This document shows positions 35,761 through 44,550 of a stretch of DNA of 64,000 bases, in pieces (the stretch's first letter is position 1; the number at the start of each line of letters is the position of its first letter). Under the pieces are notes generated by a model. The model did no database searches and had not been told where the DNA came from. It saw only the letters and a program-made list of their open reading frames with translations. Made by a program: the position numbers and the translations under genes. This DNA comes from Citrifermentans bremense (lineage in GTDB: Bacteria > Desulfobacterota > Desulfuromonadia > Geobacterales > Geobacteraceae), in the NCBI RefSeq assembly GCF_014218275.1, contig NZ_AP023213.1, positions 3,889,501-3,953,500 on the forward strand. Reading direction: 5' to 3'.

Positions 35761-38700
35761 CTATCTTTCGCTGCTCCACCTGACCGACGGGCTCATGTGG
35801 CAGGCGATGTTGAAGCAGCTTCCGGTGGCGTTCGGCTCGGCGTTGGTGAGCTTCGCGCCGGTGTACACCGTGAAGCTGTCGGCAAAGCGCAGGCTGTTGT
35901 CCACCAGCACGGTGACGTTGTCGATGTGGTCTTTAACCGGTGTGGTCATCTTATGGTACGGCGTGGAGCCGGTGGCACCCGCGTTGTGGCACACCGTACA
36001 GTTGGTCCACCCTTCCGACGCCTTGGCGAACGGCGAGATGTGCGCAGCCACCAAGTGGGCCCCGCCGCCGCCGGAGTAGTCCTCGAAACGAGCGCTGGAC
36101 CAGTTGTTCATCCTGCCAAAGAGCACGGCGCTAGCGGTGCGCTTCGGTGCCGGCGGGTAGCCGTGGCAGGCGTCGCAGGTGCCAAGCGGCACGAAGGCGG
36201 CACGGGTGGCATCATGCTTGTGACACGTGAGGCAGCCGGTGGTGGGGTGCCCCCCACTTTCCGGTACTCCTGCCTGGTAGTGCGCGGTCTTGGTGTGGCA
36301 CACCTGACAAAGACCCATGTTGGTGGTCAGGTCGACGAAACCGGTGCCGGCGTCGGTATAGGTGATGCTCTTGCCGTTGATCACGGTCCTGATCTGGGAG
36401 AGGTTGCTGGTGCCGTGCGGATCGTGGCAGGTGGTACACGCCATGGTGGCATCTCCGCCCTTAACGGTCACGTGGCTGGCCATGTTGAGGTGGTTTTCCT
36501 GCACCACCGCGGCGTCGTTGTGGCAATAGCTGCACTGAGCGTTGGGGCTGACGGTGAGCGGAGCTATCAGCCTGCCGGCGCCGCCGATGTGGCGCTGGTT
36601 CCTATCGTGGCAGGAGAGACATCCCTTCCCTGCAGCGCCGTGGCCGCTGGTGGCGGCGAGCCCCTTGTCCTGGGCGGTTTTGCCATTGATCACCGAGAGG
36701 GCGCCTGTATGGCAGCTCTCGCATGTCACCGCGCCGGAGGTCCAGCTTACCCGCTGCTGATGGCATGGGGTGCAGCTGCCGGTCCCGGAGCTCAAGTAAC
36801 CAAGACCGGTATTGATATCGACGAGGCCGTTTGCGTGGGCCGCACTGAGGTCCCCGCTGTAGCTATGGCAGGCCTGGCAGCTCGTCACGGAGGTCTGCGT
36901 TAGCATCGGCCCGTAGGAGGTGGCCGAACTTGAGAAGTGTGCAAAGTGGGCGCCGCTGGCAATAAGGGCGCTCCCCGAAGACGGCAAGGTGGCGTGGCAG
37001 GTACCGCAGGCGCCGGTGCTGGCTACGCCCCACTGCGGAGTGGCTGCGAGGTGGCAGGCGGTGGTGCAGGTCTTGTTGCTGCTCATCACGGCAAGCCTTG
37101 AGCCGCTCACTTCCACGGCGCTGTCCATGTGCGCCCCGTTTGCAACCAAAGTTGTATTGCTTTGTGCCGTGGCGGAGTGGCAATCGGCGCAGCCTGCTCC
37201 TTTTTGAAGGTGCTTGGCATGCGACCCGGAGGCGAGGGTGGAGGAGTCGCCGTGGCACCCGATGCAGCCGAGGGCGGTCCCCCAACTGACCGGCGCCGCG
37301 TTGCTGAGGATACCGCTGCCGCTGTGGCAGTTGATGTTAGAGCAGGTCCCGCCGGTGGAGAGGTACTGGTAGGTGAAGGATGCACCCGGCCCGGCGGTGA
37401 CGTCATACACCCCATTCTCGTGGTTGGCCGTGTTGGTAACGGTGGTTCCGGTCGAGGTCGTCCCGAAGTGGCATTTGTCACAACTGAAATTATGGCTGCC
37501 GTGGCTGTTCGCCTTGGGGCTGCCGTTGGGGTAGTTCGGGGGGAAACCATGACAACCGTCGCACCGTAGATCAAGAACGTTGTTCATGTGCACCGAGGGG
37601 CTCGTGTTGTGGCACTTACTGCAGTCGGTGCTGCTGCTGTGTGTATTACCGGGATTGAACCACTGAGTAACAGTCGGCGGGTACCCGTGACAGCTATCGC
37701 AGGACGCCGTAAAGGAAGCTCTGGGGCTATTGTGGGCATGGCATTTGTTGCAAACCTTGGGATCTGTGCTTGCGTGCTCCGGAACGGAAGCAGGCGGGGT
37801 GTGGCAACCCTCACAGACACCGTTACCGGAACCGTTCTTGTACTCCAGGCGGCTGCCGGTATAGCGGAAGAATACTTGGCTAGTGCTCCCGGGCATATAG
37901 CGACGGATAAGTTTGATGTTGCGACCCTGCGCAGCAGTCGGGTCCTTGGGATCGTACTCAACGTGGGCGCCATGGCAGTCGAGGCACTGGATGTCCTGGC
38001 CCTTCCCGTTGTGATTCATCTTGCCTGTGTGACAGTTAGTGCAGATGTTTATGGAATCAGGGGCTCCGGGGTCAACTTTTGCTCCGCGCGGGTTGGTGCG
38101 CAGGAGATTGCCGTCCCCGGAACTGAGGTTCTTGAAGCCGTTCACGTAGTTGGAGCTGCGTGAATCCGCGGAGTGCACTCCGTGACAGGTCGAACAAAGG
38201 ATTTTGCCGTCGGCGCTGAACCTGCTTCCGAGGTCAGAGGTCGGATTGGCGGGATTCGCGTTCACCGGGGTCATGCCGACAAAGTTCGCAGGGGAAGCTT
38301 TCACTGCGGCGCTATATCCGATGAAAACAGGGTGGGTGCCTGTTGCGGCGGTTGTTGCAGCACGTGACCGGTGGCAATCCAGACACATCTGGTCAGCGTA
38401 ATTGGCGATACGGAGGAACCTCTTGTTGGTATTCAGATGCGGGTTGTGACAGTTCGCACAGGAGAGCTGGGTCCCGGTGTAGCCCTGTACCTGAACCATA
38501 GCCCCTGCAGATGGCGGTTGGGCGCCGGCACCGGGATTCACGATACTCCCCCCCCACCGGTGCGAGGTGTTGGCCTGGTCGGCATCGCTGAACTTGTAAA
38601 CAGAGGAACCGGTCGCACTGTGACAGTTCAGACAGGTGCCGTTGAACAGGTTACTGTCCGGAGGCGCCGTCGAGTTATGACACGTTATGCAGGAGCTGAC

Positions 38701-38787
38701 ATGAGGAGCATCAACTGCTCCGGCATTATTGCTTATAATGCCCAGCATACCAATGTACAGTGCTATAAGTATCAGTCTTTTCATCAT
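35761..38787 (-). CDS. Multiheme c-type cytochrome (about 29 heme sites)
   Basis: The protein has 1008 residues with a signal peptide ending NNAGA. About 29 sites: 26 CXXCH, 2 CX4CH (CSNINCH, CFNIACH) and 1 CX3CH (CTTACH). The N-terminal third (CITCHNSTAPPDSNLFNGTCLNCH, CANCHNPH, CLDCHRS, CSTCHGVHSA) is of the doubled CXXCH/NrfB-DmsE-like kind and differs from its neighbours. The C-terminal ~450 residues are clearly homologous to the end of the 27-site cytochrome. Adjacent ATGs (38787, 38784) could start it. Its gene is 39 bases behind the 5-site cytochrome gene. Confidence 0.93.
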   Translation of the reverse strand: MMKRLILIALYIGMLGIISNNAGAVDAPHVSSCITCHNSTAPPDSNLFNGTCLNCHSATGSSVYKFSDADQANTSHRWGGSIVNPGAGAQPPSAGAMVQVQGYTGTQLSCANCHNPHLNTNKRFLRIANYADQMCLDCHRSRAATTAATGTHPVFIGYSAAVKASPANFVGMTPVNANPANPTSDLGSRFSADGKILCSTCHGVHSADSRSSNYVNGFKNLSSGDGNLLRTNPRGAKVDPGAPDSINICTNCHTGKMNHNGKGQDIQCLDCHGAHVEYDPKDPTAAQGRNIKLIRRYMPGSTSQVFFRYTGSRLEYKNGSGNGVCEGCHTPPASVPEHASTDPKVCNKCHAHNSPRASFTASCDSCHGYPPTVTQWFNPGNTHSSSTDCSKCHNTSPSVHMNNVLDLRCDGCHGFPPNYPNGSPKANSHGSHNFSCDKCHFGTTSTGTTVTNTANHENGVYDVTAGPGASFTYQYLSTGGTCSNINCHSGSGILSNAAPVSWGTALGCIGCHGDSSTLASGSHAKHLQKGAGCADCHSATAQSNTTLVANGAHMDSAVEVSGSRLAVMSSNKTCTTACHLAATPQWGVASTGACGTCHATLPSSGSALIASGAHFAHFSSSATSYGPMLTQTSVTSCQACHSYSGDLSAAHANGLVDINTGLGYLSSGTGSCTPCHQQRVSWTSGAVTCESCHTGALSVINGKTAQDKGLAATSGHGAAGKGCLSCHDRNQRHIGGAGRLIAPLTVSPNAQCSYCHNDAAVVQENHLNMASHVTVKGGDATMACTTCHDPHGTSNLSQIRTVINGKSITYTDAGTGFVDLTTNMGLCQVCHTKTAHYQAGVPESGGHPTTGCLTCHKHDATRAAFVPLGTCDACHGYPPAPKRTASAVLFGRMNNWSSARFEDYSGGGGAHLVAAHISPFAKASEGWTNCTVCHNAGATGSTPYHKMTTPVKDHIDNVTVLVDNSLRFADSFTVYTGAKLTNAEPNATGSCFNIACHMSPSVRWSSER

Positions 38788-38826
38788 AGGGTCACCGGTA
38801 TATCCAGTTAGTAGTGCAAATCCGCA

Positions 38827-39522
38827 TCAGTGACAGCCGAAACACGCTGAAGTGTAGTTCGCAACCACGTCCACAGTTCCATTCTGGTGTTGACTTGGCG
38901 CGGTGATGTAATTGGAAACTATATAGCTCCCATCAGGTGACGGATTCGATTTTGCATCGGGGTGACATGTCTCACAATTGTTCGCCCCCGGTATGCCGTT
39001 GCCATGCATGCCGCTATGCCATTCATGCCCCGCCTGGGGCGGGTTGCCGTGGCAACTGCTGCAGTTGGTTGCAGGGTCATCCTGCCATAGGGCAGTCGCA
39101 TTGCTCATGCCGCCGTAAGTGACTGTTACAGGCACTGACGCATCAATGCCCCAGTCCCATATGTAGTATGTGAAAGTACCTGCCGGTATGTTGTGACACG
39201 CTATGTTTGAGCAAGTCGCCGCGTTACTTGTCTGAGGCGAACTCCACGCACCGGACGGGACATAAACCGGGGCAGGACCTCCGGGCTGATAAGCTGGTTT
39301 GGAACTATCCTTGAAGAATGTGTCCGACGCGACAAATGAGCTGCCAAGATCATGGCACCCCTTGCAGTCATTCATAAATGCCTGGTGCTTTGTATGAATG
39401 CTGTTAGGGCACAGATCGTTGTTATTCGCGTCAAGACAATAGTTCGCTGCGTGGCCCGCAGAATTAAGCCCAGCCAGGAAAAGGGCCGCTGAACAAAGCG
39501 ATATTGTAATTAGTCCTTTCAT
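38827..39522 (-). CDS. Small exported cytochrome (about 5 heme sites) ending in CXXCH
   Basis: The protein has 231 residues. The signal peptide ends AGHAA. Heme sites: CKGCH, CSNIACH (CX4CH), CSSCH, CETCH and CFGCH. The last motif is the very C-terminus: the histidine codon is directly followed by TGA, so the final heme is bound with no residues beyond it. This may be the native end, or the protein may have been shortened; no heme motif is visible in frame beyond the stop. It is the smallest cytochrome of the cluster and, by position, one of the first transcribed. Confidence 0.88.
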   Translation of the reverse strand: MKGLITISLCSAALFLAGLNSAGHAANYCLDANNNDLCPNSIHTKHQAFMNDCKGCHDLGSSFVASDTFFKDSSKPAYQPGGPAPVYVPSGAWSSPQTSNAATCSNIACHNIPAGTFTYYIWDWGIDASVPVTVTYGGMSNATALWQDDPATNCSSCHGNPPQAGHEWHSGMHGNGIPGANNCETCHPDAKSNPSPDGSYIVSNYITAPSQHQNGTVDVVANYTSACFGCH

Positions 39523-39570
39523 GTAATACTCCCTGCTAATTTATGGACTGAATTGCCGGCTGCCGTCGGA

Positions 39571-39876
39571 TTATTTTTGAGGGGGATTGGGCTTCTTATA
39601 CTTTTTTAAAACATAGCCATTGATAGAAGCATCATGCGGGACCCATTCCTGCCCATTGTAAATGTACTCGCGTTTAACAGTGGTGTTATAGTAGACCTGA
39701 TGTATTGTTGGATTACCTGGAGCGCTTGGCAGATACTGTTTTTCTGCAGCCAAAGCGGCTAGTGGTGTAACCAAGGCTATTGAACCGAGCAGCAAAAACA
39801 TGGCCGAAGCAGTCAAAGCAACGGCAGTGACCTTTTTCAATGTGGTTCGTAGATCCCGCTGTCTATTCAATTTCAT
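39571..39876 (-). CDS. Small exported protein leading the cytochrome cluster
   Basis: The protein has 101 residues from ATG 39876, preceded by a GAGGGGGG ribosome-binding site; a TTG five codons upstream is less likely. A long signal sequence (hydrophobic from about residue 14 to 41) ends ALAAEK. The mature part is about 60 residues, basic and tyrosine-rich (HQVYYNTTVKREYIYNGQEW, INGYVLKKYKKP), with no cysteine. No family recognised. It is first in the minus-strand run, about 105 bases behind the sigma-54-like promoter, and 48 bases before the 5-heme gene, so it may be an accessory or structural partner of the cytochromes. Confidence 0.72.
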   Translation of the reverse strand: MKLNRQRDLRTTLKKVTAVALTASAMFLLLGSIALVTPLAALAAEKQYLPSAPGNPTIHQVYYNTTVKREYIYNGQEWVPHDASINGYVLKKYKKPNPPQK

Positions 39877-39990
39877 GCCATCCCCCCTCAATAACTCGGT
39901 TGAACCTATTTACAAGAAGACAGACTCCCATCTGGACATCGAAGTCGCATGCCTCTTCGTTTCTCATCCTCAATGCAGGTGCACGCAAGC

Positions 39991-40006
39991 AGCAAAAAAC
40001 ATACCA
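39991..40006 (-). promoter_or_regulatory. Sigma-54-like (-24/-12) promoter for the cytochrome cluster
   Basis: On the minus strand TGGTATG-TTTT-TTGCT carries GG and GC exactly 10 bases apart, as in the consensus TGGCACG-N4-TTGCW. Transcription would start near 39980 and run into the small exported-protein gene and the cytochromes. An enhancer-binding site was not identified. Confidence 0.5.
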
Positions 40007-40639
40007 CATCAACAACAGACGCAACCACGGATATCGTGACTAACTCAGCCACCTGCCGGAGTTCTCAGCCTGATCAGGAAGTCGCACTAAATTTCTTCAG
40101 GACCCCTCACAAGCAACAATCATCCATCCGAAGGTGAACTGGCCTGTCAAGGGAACCGCGCGGAGGGATAAGTCTGAATAGCTAAAGAAAAAAACGGCAG
40201 GAGTAGCTGGCAAAAACTCGGTTGAGAGAAGAGCCGTCCAGGCGACAGCAGGCATGAAAGGTAACGCAAAAGCAACGGCAAAATTAAAAACAGAAAGGGG
40301 CCTCGAAGTGAAGAAACCCAGAGGAAAAGTGTAAGCGGGAGGGGTTGACTAGGCGCGGGAAGCGTTTTTGCCGGTTCCGCGCCCTGCACCGGTCCGTGTG
40401 TTCACGGGGAAATGCGGGCATATCGCCGCACCACAGTAACGCAATGACAACAAATATATTAGAGGAAACCAACCACAAGACTCTCTCCGCACCCAAGCTT
40501 GGGCTCCGCATTGAGGCTTAGAAAGCATGCAATCCAGCCGCCCGGCAGTGAGGTTTCGGGACACCCAAAATGGTAATGTCGTGGTAACGATAGCATTAAC
40601 CATACCCACCGATACCTGCACCCCCGGAATTACAATTTC
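40007..40639. other. Non-coding gap between cytochrome cluster and decayed ABC operon
   Basis: About 630 bases without a supportable gene. Only short frames of low-complexity composition occur. A hairpin with arms GGCGCGGGAA and TTCCGCGCC lies at about 40351-40384. On the minus strand this region lies upstream of the sigma-54-like promoter and could hold activator sites. The right end merges into the 3' remnants of pseudogenes. Confidence 0.5.
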
Positions 40640-40881
40640 ACCCTCAGCATCCCCTGCGAGCGAAGCGGTGCCTGCGATGTTGTGCCACTCGGGCACCTTG
40701 CCGAAAAACTGGGCGTAATGGCTCATCTCGCGGATTCCCAGGTAGTCACAGAACAGCCCTATGCCGAAGATGGCCAGGTGCTTGGCGCGCAGCCCTTTTT
40801 GCGGCCGCTGACGGCCCAGGTATAAAAGATGAGCGCCAGCATCATCCAGAAGAGCAGGGGAGCGAGCTTCGAAGCCGTCAT
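40640..40881 (-). pseudogene. Remnant of a small HsmA-like membrane protein
   Basis: ATG 40881 overlaps the stop of the ABC ATPase gene (TGATG). The first frame reads MTASKLAPLLFWMMLALIFY then TWAVSGRKKG and hits a stop. In another frame the expected continuation appears, LRAKHLAIFGIGLFCDYLG then REMSHYAQFFGKVPEWHNIAG, so a frameshift lies near 40805 in the A-run. Sequence beyond about 40640 no longer looks like the family and the end is lost. The match to HsmA-type membrane proteins is from memory of their LIFYTWAV and GLxxDxxG patterns and is tentative. Confidence 0.5.
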
Positions 40882-41555
40882 CAAGAGCGCTTCCTCTCTT
40901 CGCGCACCACGCAGCCGTCGTCCATGTGGATGGTGCGGTCCCCCCAGGAGGCCACCTCCTGGTTGTGCGTCACCATGACGATGGAAAAGCGCTCCTCGTC
41001 GCGCAGCTCCTGCAAAAGCTCCAGCACCATGGCGGTGCTCTTGTGGTCCAGGTTCCCGGTCGGCTCGTCTCCCAAGAGGAGCTTCGGGCTGTTGATGATG
41101 GCGCGCGCAATGCAGACGCGCTGCTGCTCTCCCCCCGAGAGCTCCGAGGGGCGGTTTTTGAGACGGTGCCCGAGCCCAACCCGCTCCAGGGCGAGCCTTG
41201 CCTCCGCCTCGTCGGAAACGCTGTGGAAGAACTGCGACATCATCACGTTTTCCAGCGCAGTGGGGTAGGGGATCAGGTGGTGCTGCTGGAAAATGATGCC
41301 GACGAAATCGCGGCGAAAGCGCGCAAGGCCATCCTCCGAGAGCGCGAGGAGGTCCGTCCCCCCGACGCTCAGCGCTCCGCCGCTGGGGCGGTCCAGCCCC
41401 CCCACGAGGTTCAAAAGCGTGCTCTTGCCGGAGCCGGAATGTCCCATCGCGGTGAGCCATTCCCCTTCGGCAACCACGAGGACCGGGGGGGTTCAGTGCG
41501 CAGATTTCGCCGTAGCTCCGGGTGAGTCCGCGGTTTCTACGATTGCAGCAGCCAT
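40881..41555 (-). pseudogene. ABC transporter ATPase (MacB/LolD type), frameshifted N-terminus
   Basis: The bulk is intact from 41477: GHSGSGKST (Walker A), IIFQQHHL, LSGGEQQRV (signature), LLLGDEPTGNLD (Walker B) and VMVTHN (H-loop). Upstream, the expected N-terminus is split over three frames. ATG 41555 gives MAAAIVETA; then LTRSYGEICALN appears one frame over; then after a C7 run VLVVAEGEW returns to the main frame. So there are two frameshifts, near 41533 and 41492. A shortened protein starting at 41477 would lack the first beta-strands. Neighbours are also broken, which supports loss of function. Confidence 0.75.
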
Positions 41556-41644
41556 TTCAGATGCCTTTCTGTTCCACGATTTCTTTCAGAGCCTTTCGAC
41601 CTGGAAGCGCCTTTCAAGTCCCCGCCCCCGGAGTGGGAGGGGCT

Positions 41645-42079
41645 AAAGATGTCGCTCCCCAACAGGTAGCCGCTCACCCCTGCGGCCAGCACCAGAAGAA
41701 GGGCCTCGGCGCTGAAGACGCGCAGGAGATGCCAGCGGGTCCCCCCCATCGCCTTCACAAGCCCGATCTCCTTGCCACGCTCCAGTACGGTGGTGCTCAT
41801 GGTCCCGGCGACGCTGCTCCCGGCGCAGATCACCACCACCGCCGTCACCAGCAGCACCAGAAGTTGCACCTTGGCAAGGAGTTCCTCGCTGGTCCGCCCC
41901 ACCTGGCGCAGTTCCTTCACCACCGCGCCGGGGAGCAGGCGTTGCAGCGACTGGGCCCCGGCCTTGACGCTCCACCGGCTCGGGTCGACCAGCAATCGCG
42001 CGAGGCTCACCTCTCCCGGATGTCCCGCCGCCCCCTGCAGCTCATTCAGGTCGACAAAGAGTTCGACCGGGTGCGGCGG
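41645..42079 (-). pseudogene. FtsX-type ABC permease fragment (second permease)
   Basis: The frame contains the late part of a MacB-like permease: ELFVDLNELQG, then LAKVQLLVLLVTAVVVICAG, TMSTTVLERGKEIGLVKAMGG and TRWHLLRVFSAEALLLVLAA. It has no start of its own, because its first part is missing and it is fused near 42080 to the tail of the preceding permease. The end is also cut: after GYLLGSDIF the sequence becomes unrelated, without the usual last membrane segment. Confidence 0.72.
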
Positions 42080-43299
42080 CTTTCCCCGAGCGCCCTTTTC
42101 AGCGGCGCGAGGCCGCCGATGAGCGCCACCAGGAAGGAGGAGCCGAGGGCGGTAGGGAAAAGCCAAGCGGGGGAGCTACGGCGGAATCGAAGACGGCACT
42201 GCTGACGACGACGGCGAGCCGGTCGCCCGCCAGGTACCCGATCACCCCGCCCAAGAGCGCTATGGCCAGGGTCTCGCCCAGGAAGACGGCGGCGATCTGG
42301 AAGCGGTCGGCGCCCATCGCCTTCATCAGGGCGATCTCGCCGCTTCTCTCGGCCATGGTTGCCATGAGGCTCGACGAGGCGGCGATGGCGGCGGAAGAAA
42401 GCGCCAGCAGAGGTGAGGAGCAGCATCAGGCTGTTCAGCTTCTTAAGAAGCGGGCCTTCGGCGCTGGCGATCTGCCAGATCGGCTTGGCCCGGCTCCCCG
42501 CCATCACCTCTTCCACCCCCTTGGCCACCGAGGTGACATAGGCTGTGCAGTACCACTTCTCGTACGCCTCCTTGCTCATGGAGGCGGGATCCTTGCGGCC
42601 GAAGTCATCCATGGGGACGGTGAGCGCGCTCACCAGGACGCGCGAGAGCTTCCCCGGCTTCCCCGGCTTCCCCGGCTTTCCCGTCAGCGCCTGCACCTCG
42701 GCCAGCGGGGCGAAGGGCTCTTCCTCCTCGAAGCCGCCGGTGGCTGCGATCCCCACAACCTTGAAGCTGCGGGTTCTGCCGGCAGCGGCGGCGACGATGT
42801 CCGAGCCTTCGGAAAGCTTCAGTCTCTTGGCGAGCTACGCCCCCACCACGGCCTCGTCCGGGGTCTCCGGCCAGCGGCCGGAAAGCTCCCACCAGGGAGC
42901 GGTCACCTTGACCCCCTGGATGCTCTCCGGCTCCCCCTCGACCTGCAGCGGCCTGCCGAACCAGGTGCCGGCGATGATGCCGCGCTCCCGGCCGCCGGGG
43001 GCGGAAAACTCCGCCTGCGCGAAGAGGAAGGGGGCGAACCCCACGATGTTGTGCTTCCAGAAGATGGTCTTGATCTTGGGGAGGTCTTCGGAGTTGAGGG
43101 ATCCCGCCTCTCCCGCCGCCGGTTCCAGGACGATGTTGGCGCCGTAGCTTCGCAGCTCCAGCGCCATCTTGTGCGAGAGCTCCGCGGAAATTCCCAGGAA
43201 GGAGGTGGCGACGGCGGATCCCATCACGATGGAGAGGCGCACCAGCAGCACCGGCTTGGGGCGCTTCAGGATGGAATTTTTCAGGATGCGCAGGTGCAT
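42080..43299 (-). pseudogene. FtsX-type ABC permease with nonsense and frameshift damage (first permease)
   Basis: Starts at ATG 43299 with MHLRILKNSILKRPKPVLLV and a first membrane segment. A TAG at 42835-42837 interrupts the frame; the same frame then continues coherently (LAKRLKLSEGSDIVAAAAGR ... VVGIAATGGFEEEEPFAPLA). Near 42405 a frameshift precedes ALSSAAIAASSSLMATMAER then SGEIALMKAMGADRFQ. Another near 42180 precedes PAWLFPTALGSSFLVALIGG then LAPLKRAL, where the gene is fused to the next fragment. The start MHLRILKNS and paired permeases plus ATPase recall the ABC exporter beside P19/FTR1 iron-uptake genes (Campylobacter Cj1661-1663), but no iron genes remain here. Confidence 0.75.
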
Positions 43300-43338
43300 T
43301 GGAGGAGCCCCGGGGTCGTGGCTTGGAGAATGGGAATA

Positions 43339-44550
43339 TCAATCCTTGCCGTGACGGGCAAGGAGGTCCGAGATGTCCCGGTCCTTGAAAGAGATGGACG
43401 GCTTCACCGGGATGTCGTACCCCGGCCTGCTGCCGGCCATGCCAATCGCCAGCACATAGACGTCGGCATCCCCCGGCGCCAGCTGCCTGGGCCCCCACTG
43501 CATGAAAAGGAACCTGCTGGTGGGGCTTTGCAGCGGCACCCTCTCCTTTTCGCTGGCGAAAGAGCCGCGCCGGTTCGAGAAGTAAATCAGGTCCGGGCGC
43601 ACGCCCAGCGACTCGATGAAGTTAGCCAGGTTGGTGTACCCCTTGGTCTCGCCGGCGGCGCTGTTGCCGTGGTCGTACATGCCGAAATAGGAGTCGCGCG
43701 CGGGGTCGAGCCCCGTCTCGTACTGGAAGAGCCGCCCGTCGCCCCACCCCACGTTCCCCGTGGAGCCGCCGTACTCCCCGACCGAGGGCTCGTCACCGTA
43801 GACGTAGAAGTAGAGCGCCGGGGCCTTCCCCTCGTTGCGGACCCTGTTCACCAGGACGAAATACGGCTCCCCCGCCTTGAACACGGCGAAGCGGTCAATG
43901 TGCAGCACCATCCCCTGGCCTGCGACGCGGTGGGAGCTTGAGAGCACCATCTTCTCCCGGCTGGAGACCAGCACCCGGCTCCCCAGGAACTCCCACTTGG
44001 AAGGGGAGAGCTGACGCGAGCTCTCTCCAAGGGCGATCGCCTCGCTGGCGTTGCCCCAAAGATGGCGCCACTTCTTGCCGTCGAAAAACGCCATCCCCGA
44101 CTCGCCCTCCTGCGGCGAGGCGTTTCCTGACTCGTACGGCACGTTCCCCCCCACGAAGAGCCCCCGCGGGATGGCGTTGCCGGCGTCCACGAACCGGCTG
44201 AAGCAGGTGAGAAGCATGGTCCCGTCGGGAAGGACGTTCCTGACGAAGCCGCTGCCGTCGGACTTGAACCAGTCGTACTGGAGATGGGCATCCCTCGCGG
44301 CGTGCGACTTCCGAAAGCGCAGGGTTTTAGCGACCTTGTCCCAGTGCAGGGCGAACAGGAGCCGGTCCTCCTGCCCCAGCAGGATCTCGTCTGTCAGCAC
44401 CAGGCGGTAAGGCCCCTGGCGCAGCAGGTAGACTCCCTGGTAATGGCGGGTGACCTCCACCCGCACCAGCCAAAAGAGCGCCAATAGAAGTGCCAGCGCC
44501 GCGCCCCCGACGCAGCACCAAACCTTCCGCTTGAACTTCGGGTCGAGCAT
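43339..44550 (-). CDS. Membrane-anchored protein of unknown function
   Basis: The protein has 403 residues from ATG 44550, which has AGGTGG eight bases upstream; the frame extends 11 codons further to a TTG without a good site. One membrane segment near residues 10-28 (VWCCVGGAALALLLALFWLV) is followed by a large outer domain with no cysteines after the segment except one near 115. Stretches such as VYLLRQGPYRLVLTDEIL, NVGWGDGRLFQYETGLDPAR and LANFIESLGVRPDLIYFSNR suggest a beta-rich fold. It is intact, unlike the permease genes 40 bases downstream, so it may have an independent function. No family recognised. Confidence 0.75.
   Translation of the reverse strand: MLDPKFKRKVWCCVGGAALALLLALFWLVRVEVTRHYQGVYLLRQGPYRLVLTDEILLGQEDRLLFALHWDKVAKTLRFRKSHAARDAHLQYDWFKSDGSGFVRNVLPDGTMLLTCFSRFVDAGNAIPRGLFVGGNVPYESGNASPQEGESGMAFFDGKKWRHLWGNASEAIALGESSRQLSPSKWEFLGSRVLVSSREKMVLSSSHRVAGQGMVLHIDRFAVFKAGEPYFVLVNRVRNEGKAPALYFYVYGDEPSVGEYGGSTGNVGWGDGRLFQYETGLDPARDSYFGMYDHGNSAAGETKGYTNLANFIESLGVRPDLIYFSNRRGSFASEKERVPLQSPTSRFLFMQWGPRQLAPGDADVYVLAIGMAGSRPGYDIPVKPSISFKDRDISDLLARHGKD

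Noticed and set aside
19776-38787. Regularly spaced short repeats resembling a CRISPR array
   Set aside because: The periodicity is from recurring heme-motif codons (TGCxxxxxxTGCCAC on the minus strand) within coding frames, with no constant repeat/spacer lengths.
40147-40389. Short minus-strand frame rich in Leu/Pro/Phe
   Set aside because: No ribosome-binding site, low complexity, and it lies in a non-coding gap.
39877-40640. GEMM-type (c-di-GMP or cyclic AMP-GMP) riboswitch ahead of the cytochromes
   Set aside because: These are known upstream of Geobacter cytochromes, so I looked for the conserved GACGCAAAGCC block on both strands here and in gaps between the cytochrome genes. Nothing convincing was found.
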